Of a DNA stretch of 41,672 bases, positions 37,721 to 41,672 are shown piece by piece; the first letter of the stretch is position 1, and each line of letters begins with the position of its first letter. The DNA comes from Acidimicrobiia bacterium. Lineage in GTDB: Bacteria > Actinomycetota > Acidimicrobiia > Acidimicrobiales > Bin134. The notes below the pieces were generated by a model. The model worked only from the letters and a program-made list of their open reading frames with translations, searched no databases and was not told where the DNA came from. The DNA lies in assembly GCA_022819825.1 (NCBI GenBank), contig JAJEGM010000042.1, positions 1-41,672 of the forward strand. The letters run 5' to 3'. Both the position numbers and the translations under genes were made by a program.

Positions 37721-38571
37721 AGCATCGAGCCGTCGTACGACACGCCGTAAACGTCAGTACGCCGGTCGTCTCGGGGATGAATTAGCGATCCACGGGTCTG
37801 GGCGCGCTGCACATCGTCCAAATCCACATCAACAACATGCTGTTCGTCCTCGGTACCCCCCAGTGGACCAGCGACAACTCTTCCAAAGCTGTCCACCACG
37901 ACCGACGACCCCAGGAACTCAAATCCAGAATGCTCACCTACCTGGCTCGCGCAGGCCATGAATACTTGATTGAGGTTGGCCTGCAACACCGCGCCGTGGG
38001 CCTGGGGACAGAATCCGCTGGCGTCCCATCGCTTGGCATCGAATCCGGTGATCCAAGCCGACGGAACACAGACGATTTCTGCTCCCGACAGCGCCAATAC
38101 CCGCACTACCTCGACAAACCGCAGGTCATAGCAAATGCACAGGCCAATACGCCCCACTTGGGTATCGACGACGGGGAGACCCCGATCACCCGGCGTGAAG
38201 CACGTCTTCTCATCAGCGAACAGATGCAGCTTGCGGTAGTGGCCGATCACTCCGGTTTGATCGACGACGACGGCGGTGTTGTAGAACTCGCCGCCGTCTC
38301 GCTCGCAGAAGCCCCCGACGATCAAACCCGAATGGTCGGCAGCAGCCGCGGCCCAAGCATCCACGGTGGGCCCCCAGAGGGGCTCCGCATGGCCAGCCAC
38401 TTCGTCGGAGTTGACTGTGTACCAGGGCACGGCCAGTTCGGGAAGAACGACCAACTGGGCTCCCTGGTGAAATAGCAATTTGGCGGCTTCTGCTGTCGCG
38501 GTCCGATTGGCACCTGCATCTCCCGGTGGGCTGCCCATCTGGGCCAGCCCGATCGAGATGGGGCGCGTCAT
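37717..38571 (-). CDS. Nitrilase-superfamily carbon-nitrogen hydrolase
   Basis: This 284-residue protein starts at ATG 38571 (MTRPISIGLAQM) in an ATGA overlap with the second cupin; a longer start at 38613 would run inside that gene. The catalytic triad is E45 (VVLPELAVPW), K114 (HYRKLHLF) and C147 (GLCICYDLRF). It resembles the aliphatic amidase, carbamoylase or omega-amidase branch rather than true nitrilases, with no extra domain. It could hydrolyse an amide or carbamoyl intermediate made from the compound that the molybdenum enzyme oxidises. This pathway role is inferred from context. Confidence 0.88.
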   Translation of the reverse strand: MTRPISIGLAQMGSPPGDAGANRTATAEAAKLLFHQGAQLVVLPELAVPWYTVNSDEVAGHAEPLWGPTVDAWAAAAADHSGLIVGGFCERDGGEFYNTAVVVDQTGVIGHYRKLHLFADEKTCFTPGDRGLPVVDTQVGRIGLCICYDLRFVEVVRVLALSGAEIVCVPSAWITGFDAKRWDASGFCPQAHGAVLQANLNQVFMACASQVGEHSGFEFLGSSVVVDSFGRVVAGPLGGTEDEQHVVDVDLDDVQRAQTRGSLIHPRDDRRTDVYGVSYDGSML

Positions 38572-38942
38572 AGGGCGCCACTCAGTTTGAGCAGGTATCG
38601 GTCGGGTGGACATGGCCCGCCAACGCTGACGATCCGGCTGTCGCGATCGGCTCGAACCGCGTGCTTCACCCCAACTGGTACATGGACCGCGTCTCCGGCC
38701 TCGAACTCGAGGACGCAGGCGTTATCGAGATCGATCACTGACCCGCGGCCCTCAAGGACGAAAATCGTGTCCTCCGATTCTGAGTGGGCATGGGGAACAT
38801 TTTCTTCGCCGGGTTCAAGCACGACGTAGTTCATGTTCGCCATCTCCGAACCCACTCCCGGCCAAACCACCAGGCGGGCGTCGTTGGAAATCAACGGCAT
38901 GTAGTGATCGGGCTCGTCTCGATGGAATTGCTTTATGGCCAT
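38568..38942 (-). CDS. Cupin protein with intact metal site
   Basis: This 124-residue single cupin has motif 1 VPHAHSESEDTIFVLEG (HxH plus acidic residue) and motif 2 GDAVHVPVGVKHAV with the His ligand, so a metal site is likely. It ends GGPCPPDRYLLKL, a tail also present in the neighbouring cupin (GGPCPPDPALYAHI), showing that the two are paralogues. It follows the other cupin by 3 nt and overlaps the amidohydrolase by 4 bp. It may act as one half of a split two-cupin enzyme or as a heterodimer. Confidence 0.85.
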   Translation of the reverse strand: MAIKQFHRDEPDHYMPLISNDARLVVWPGVGSEMANMNYVVLEPGEENVPHAHSESEDTIFVLEGRGSVIDLDNACVLEFEAGDAVHVPVGVKHAVRADRDSRIVSVGGPCPPDRYLLKLSGAL

Positions 38943-38945
38943 TGC

Positions 38946-39362
38946 TCAATCTCCTATGTGTGCATAGAGCGCGGGATCGGGTGGACAAGGACCGCCTAAC
39001 AGCACTGCCCCTGCCGTACCCGCGGTGAACTGGTAGTTGGTTCCGGGCTCGATCAAGAACATCGACCCGGTAGTCGCGTCGTAGCTCTCGTCGGAATCGA
39101 GGTCGACCATGGTGCCAGAACCAGTAGAGACGTGGTACACACACTCCGACTCATGGCTCAGATCGACGGTGCGCCCGCCGGGGTCGAGGGTTATGAGGTG
39201 CATCGAGCGCTGCTGTGCCCCTGAGCCCGGCCACACAACTGCATGAGCCGACCCACCGGTCTCAACCACCGTCAGTCCGGGCCCGGGCTCAGAGGCTCGG
39301 ACAACCTGTACTCGTCCACGCCGCATGTCTTCGATGGGATTGAACGCTACCACGACCCCCAA
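38946..39362 (-). CDS. Cupin protein with degenerate metal site
   Basis: This 138-residue cupin aligns with its neighbour but lacks metal ligands. In motif 1 the first His is Asp and the second Ser (VDLSHESECVYHVSTG). In motif 2 the His is replaced (LIEPGTNYQF). The TTG at 39362 is the longest start; a GTG a few codons later or the ATG of MRRGRVQVV are alternatives. It is the first gene of the minus-strand operon, facing the permease genes. The combined size of the two cupins (about 262) is that of two-domain cupins such as ureidoglycine aminohydrolase, an observation and not a proof. Confidence 0.8.
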   Translation of the reverse strand: MGVVVAFNPIEDMRRGRVQVVRASEPGPGLTVVETGGSAHAVVWPGSGAQQRSMHLITLDPGGRTVDLSHESECVYHVSTGSGTMVDLDSDESYDATTGSMFLIEPGTNYQFTAGTAGAVLLGGPCPPDPALYAHIGD

Positions 39363-39390
39363 TCGCTGAGTTTCTGATGGTTCAGCCTTC

Positions 39391-39421
39391 TTGAGCTATG
39401 TCCGAGTTCCGCGACTAATCT
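39391..39421 (+). promoter_or_regulatory. Possible promoter for the permease genes
   Basis: TTGAGC (39391-39396) and TAATCT (39416-39421) are 19 bases apart in the 86-bp space between the divergent cupin and permease genes. The -10 box is reasonable and the spacer slightly long. The same short space must also hold the promoter of the cupin operon. Confidence 0.3.
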
Positions 39422-39448
39422 CCCGCCTACCGACAGCGGGGTGAGTAG

Positions 39449-40531
39449 GTGAGTCAAATCGAAAATATCGAGCAGCCTGCCCGACCTTGGTGGAAGCTCC
39501 CACCAAGTTCTGAGCTGCCTCCTTCTATCAATACCCTTCTCTCGCTGGCCATCACGCTCGTACTGGTTGCGGTGTTGATACTCGCTATCGGGGCGAACCC
39601 CTGGGAGGCGGCCAAGGCGATAATCGAGGGATCGCTCATCGAGCCGTTCTTCCTCGGTCAAACCTTGATGATTGCGTCCATCCTGGCGCTTACCGGCCTG
39701 GCCGCCGCCCTGCCCTTCACATCGAGGTTGTGGAACATCGGAGGCGAAGGGCAGATGTTCGCCGGCGCCATCGCCGCGGTGGCCCTGGGAATCGAGTTGC
39801 CGTCAAGCACTCCGAGAGTGCTGTTCATAGCAATCGTCATCCTGGGGTCGTTCGCCGGCGGAGCGGTTTGGGGGCTCATCCCCGGCGCTTTGAAGGCGTT
39901 CTACGGCGCCAGCGAGATCGTAACGACGCTGATGTTGAGTTTTGTCGCCGTGTTCGTCGCCAACTACATCATCGCTGAAGTCTGGCCAGACCCCTTTAGC
40001 CAGAAGACCGTTTCGATAGCCGAGAATGCCCAATTCCCAACAATTTGGGACGACGGCACCGTAGACATCAGCGTGCTCATTGCCATCGGGGCGGCTGCGT
40101 TGGCTTGGCTGCTGATGACGAAGACATCGCTTGGCTTCTCCATCCGTGCGATTGGGGCCAACCCCAACGCGGCGCGGCTGGCTGGCGTGCGGACAAAAAG
40201 GGTCACGCTGCTCACCTTCTTGGTCGCGGGCGGGTTCGCCGGGTTGGCCGGTGGGGTCGCCGTAGCGGGAATCTTCGACGACCTCGACCTCAACTTCTCG
40301 AGCAACTTCGGCTTCATCGGGATTGCCGTTGCGCTTTTGGCCCGACTGAAGCCGCCCCTGATCATCCCGGCTGCCTTCTTGTTCTCCATGCTGCGGGTGG
40401 GGAGCAACAGCCTCCAGGCTTCGGCGGACATCTCGCCGTCCTTAGGAGACATCATTGTCGCGGTCTTCGTGATCTTGTTGATGGTCACCGGCGCCATTCG
40501 GTTCCGCTACGCCCAAAATGTGGCCGACTGA
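39449..40531 (+). CDS. ABC transporter permease, nucleoside/BMP type (first permease)
   Basis: This 360-residue protein has about ten membrane helices and belongs to the BPD_transp_2 family that forms the YufP/NupP-like subunit of nucleoside importers. LWNIGGEGQMFAGAIAAVALG and SLGFSIRAIGANPNAARLAGV (coupling helix) are typical, the latter followed by VAGGFAGLAGGVAVAG. The start is GTG 39449 after GGGGTGAG. The stop overlaps the next ATG by 1 bp (TGATG). Substrates of this class include purine nucleosides and related bases, supporting the idea that a purine-like compound is handled nearby. Confidence 0.9.
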   Translation: MSQIENIEQPARPWWKLPPSSELPPSINTLLSLAITLVLVAVLILAIGANPWEAAKAIIEGSLIEPFFLGQTLMIASILALTGLAAALPFTSRLWNIGGEGQMFAGAIAAVALGIELPSSTPRVLFIAIVILGSFAGGAVWGLIPGALKAFYGASEIVTTLMLSFVAVFVANYIIAEVWPDPFSQKTVSIAENAQFPTIWDDGTVDISVLIAIGAAALAWLLMTKTSLGFSIRAIGANPNAARLAGVRTKRVTLLTFLVAGGFAGLAGGVAVAGIFDDLDLNFSSNFGFIGIAVALLARLKPPLIIPAAFLFSMLRVGSNSLQASADISPSLGDIIVAVFVILLMVTGAIRFRYAQNVAD

Positions 40532-41463
40532 TGCCGTCCGAAGCAATCATCATCGCCTTCTTCGCAACAGGCTTGCAGCTCATGGTGCCGATACTGCTGG
40601 CGGCGCTCGGCGAAACGATCTCCGAGCGCAGCGGCGTGCTCAACGTGGGCATCGAAGGGTCCATGCTGATCGGCGCGCTGGCCACCGCCCTCGTCGGTAT
40701 CGAGACCGAGAGCGTCACGCTGGCCCTGGCCCTCGGCTGGTTCGCCGGGATCTGTGCCGGAGTGGTTCTGGCGTTCCTCTACGTCAACCGCGGGACGGAC
40801 CAGATCGTCACCGGCCTGCTGTTCAATGTGTTCGCGTTTGGCCTCACCGGAGTGCTGCACGATCGATTCATCGGGGGCAAGATCGGCCCCACGCTCTCAC
40901 CTTTGGACATCCCGTTGATTGGCGATATCCCCAAGGTCGGAGAAGTGCTCAACGGACAGAACTCAGTGTTCTGGATAACGCTCGCCATAGTTCTCCTTGT
41001 CTTCTACTTGTTGAACCGCACCTGGTGGGGTTTGTACGCCCGCGCCGCGGGCGAGCGCCCGCACGCAACCGAGTCCGGAGGGCTCGACGTCCAGCGATTG
41101 CGCTACCCGGCAGTGATCCTGGCCAATAGTTTGGCCGCGTTCGGGGGGGGCGCCCTGGTCATGTCATCTGCAGGCGGCTTCGTGCCGGGCATGACCGAAG
41201 GCCGCGGCTTCATTGCCCTAGGTGTTGTCGTGGTCGCCCGTTGGAATCCGCTCTTAGCGCTGGCCACGTCGGCACTGTTCGGCCTCAGCCAGGCACTCCA
41301 GTTCATTGCCGGTCAGGTGGACCTGCTCGATGGCGTCCCCCACCAAGTGTGGCTGGCTCTGCCCTACGTTGCGACCGTGCTGGCGGTGTTACTGTCCCGA
41401 GGCAGTCGGTATCCGGCCGCGGTGGGCATCCCGTGGCGGAGAGAGACTGCTGGACGAGCGTAA
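40531..41463 (+). CDS. ABC transporter permease, nucleoside/BMP type (second permease)
   Basis: This 310-residue protein starts at ATG 40531, overlapping the previous stop by 1 bp. It has about eight to nine membrane helices. ALGETISERSGVLNVGIEGSM and WGLYARAAGERPHATESGGL (coupling helix) mark the YufQ/NupQ-like partner permease. GMTEGRGFIALGVVVVARWNPL is conserved in the family. No ATP-binding subunit lies upstream; it may lie beyond the window end. Confidence 0.9.
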   Translation: MPSEAIIIAFFATGLQLMVPILLAALGETISERSGVLNVGIEGSMLIGALATALVGIETESVTLALALGWFAGICAGVVLAFLYVNRGTDQIVTGLLFNVFAFGLTGVLHDRFIGGKIGPTLSPLDIPLIGDIPKVGEVLNGQNSVFWITLAIVLLVFYLLNRTWWGLYARAAGERPHATESGGLDVQRLRYPAVILANSLAAFGGGALVMSSAGGFVPGMTEGRGFIALGVVVVARWNPLLALATSALFGLSQALQFIAGQVDLLDGVPHQVWLALPYVATVLAVLLSRGSRYPAAVGIPWRRETAGRA

Positions 41464-41474
41464 GCTCGCTGGCG

Positions 41475-41504
41475 CTCCTGACGGTCGCAATCTATATTCA
41501 GGAG
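41475..41504 (+). terminator. Weak stem-loop after the second permease
   Basis: CTCCTGA (41475-41481) can pair with TCAGGAG (41498-41504) across a 16-base loop. There is no T tract. It could instead modulate the mRNA between the permease and the lipoprotein gene, as is common for highly expressed binding proteins. Confidence 0.3.
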
Positions 41505-41536
41505 TGGCTGTATGGCCTTTGAACCTAGGGGGGGAC

Positions 41537-41672
41537 ATGTCAAGTCATCGACTTTTGAAGGTGTTGGCAATCTTTTTTGCATTCGTGCTAGTCGTTGCCT
41601 CATGTGGCAACGACGACGATGAAGAGAGCGAGCCTGCGGCACCGGCCGCTACCGAAGCGCCAGCCGCGACGG
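41537..41672 (+). CDS. Lipoprotein, N-terminal part; probable ABC-transporter substrate-binding protein (runs off window)
   Basis: The ATG at 41537 follows a strong AGGGGGGGAC purine tract. The signal peptide is MSSHRLLKVLAIFFAF, continuing to a lipobox V-A-S-C with the acylated Cys near residue 28, then GNDDDEESEPAAPAATEAPA, an acidic and Ala/Pro-rich linker typical of actinobacterial lipoproteins. Its position next to two nucleoside-type permeases suggests the BMP-family binding protein, but the fold lies outside the window. Confidence 0.75.
   Translation, partial: MSSHRLLKVLAIFFAFVLVVASCGNDDDEESEPAAPAATEAPAAT

Overview
The window is chromosomal DNA from a high-GC actinobacterium. The best fit by gene content is a deep, non-mycobacterial lineage such as Acidimicrobiia, but that placement is inference. 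Three things point to Actinobacteria. An S-(hydroxymethyl)mycothiol-type alcohol dehydrogenase implies mycothiol as the cell thiol. A Mec/CysM-type cysteine biosynthesis pair is present. The block ftsX-ftsE-prfB-secA-hpf-comF, followed by sahH, the phosphosugar isomerase and manA, recalls mycobacterial gene order. GTG and TTG starts are common and many genes overlap by 4 bp (ATGA).

Layout. 1-140: the 3' end of an IS481-like transposase and its probable terminal repeat, stopping a few bases from a tRNA-Leu(UAG) gene (144-228, minus). 248-7873: housekeeping genes, mostly on the minus strand: rdgB, rph, cysM, mec, thpR (plus), pcm, a small membrane protein, mscR, ftsX and ftsE. 8010-18917 (minus): prfB, secA, hpf, comF, mtnA, ahcY, a SIS phosphoglucose/phosphomannose isomerase, a Trm112-like protein, manA and a CPBP membrane protease. 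18940-22794 (plus): ftsH, a membrane-anchored thioredoxin-like protein, a methyltransferase and a crotonase. A ketopantoate-reductase-like gene lies convergent to the crotonase. 23840-28855 (plus): a cupin, an ADP-forming acyl-CoA synthetase-like protein, an acyl-CoA dehydrogenase and an AMP-forming acyl-CoA ligase, which together look like a carboxylic-acid activation and oxidation cluster. 28860-31643 (minus): a DUF3179-like short ORF, a GlcG/HbpS-like protein and an acetoacetyl-CoA synthetase.

31910-39362 (minus) is a tightly packed seven-gene unit: two cupins, a nitrilase-family amidohydrolase, a FAD subunit, a molybdopterin large subunit, a 2Fe-2S subunit and a second molybdopterin large subunit. 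Five of its six junctions are 4-bp ATGA overlaps and the sixth is a 3-nt gap. Divergent to it (39449 to the window end, plus) are two permeases of the purine-nucleoside ABC type and the start of a lipoprotein, probably its binding protein. Together these suggest uptake and oxidative plus hydrolytic breakdown of a small N-containing, possibly purine-like compound. I regard this as the best candidate here for an undescribed pathway.

Three genes have broken frames as given: prfB (in-frame TAG), ftsH (in-frame TGA inside Walker A) and the acetoacetyl-CoA synthetase (one extra G in a G7 run). prfB and ftsH belong to normally essential families, and the three substitutions inferred there are all G:C to T:A. 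Sequence error or DNA damage is therefore the leading explanation, though real recoding or decay cannot be excluded from sequence alone.
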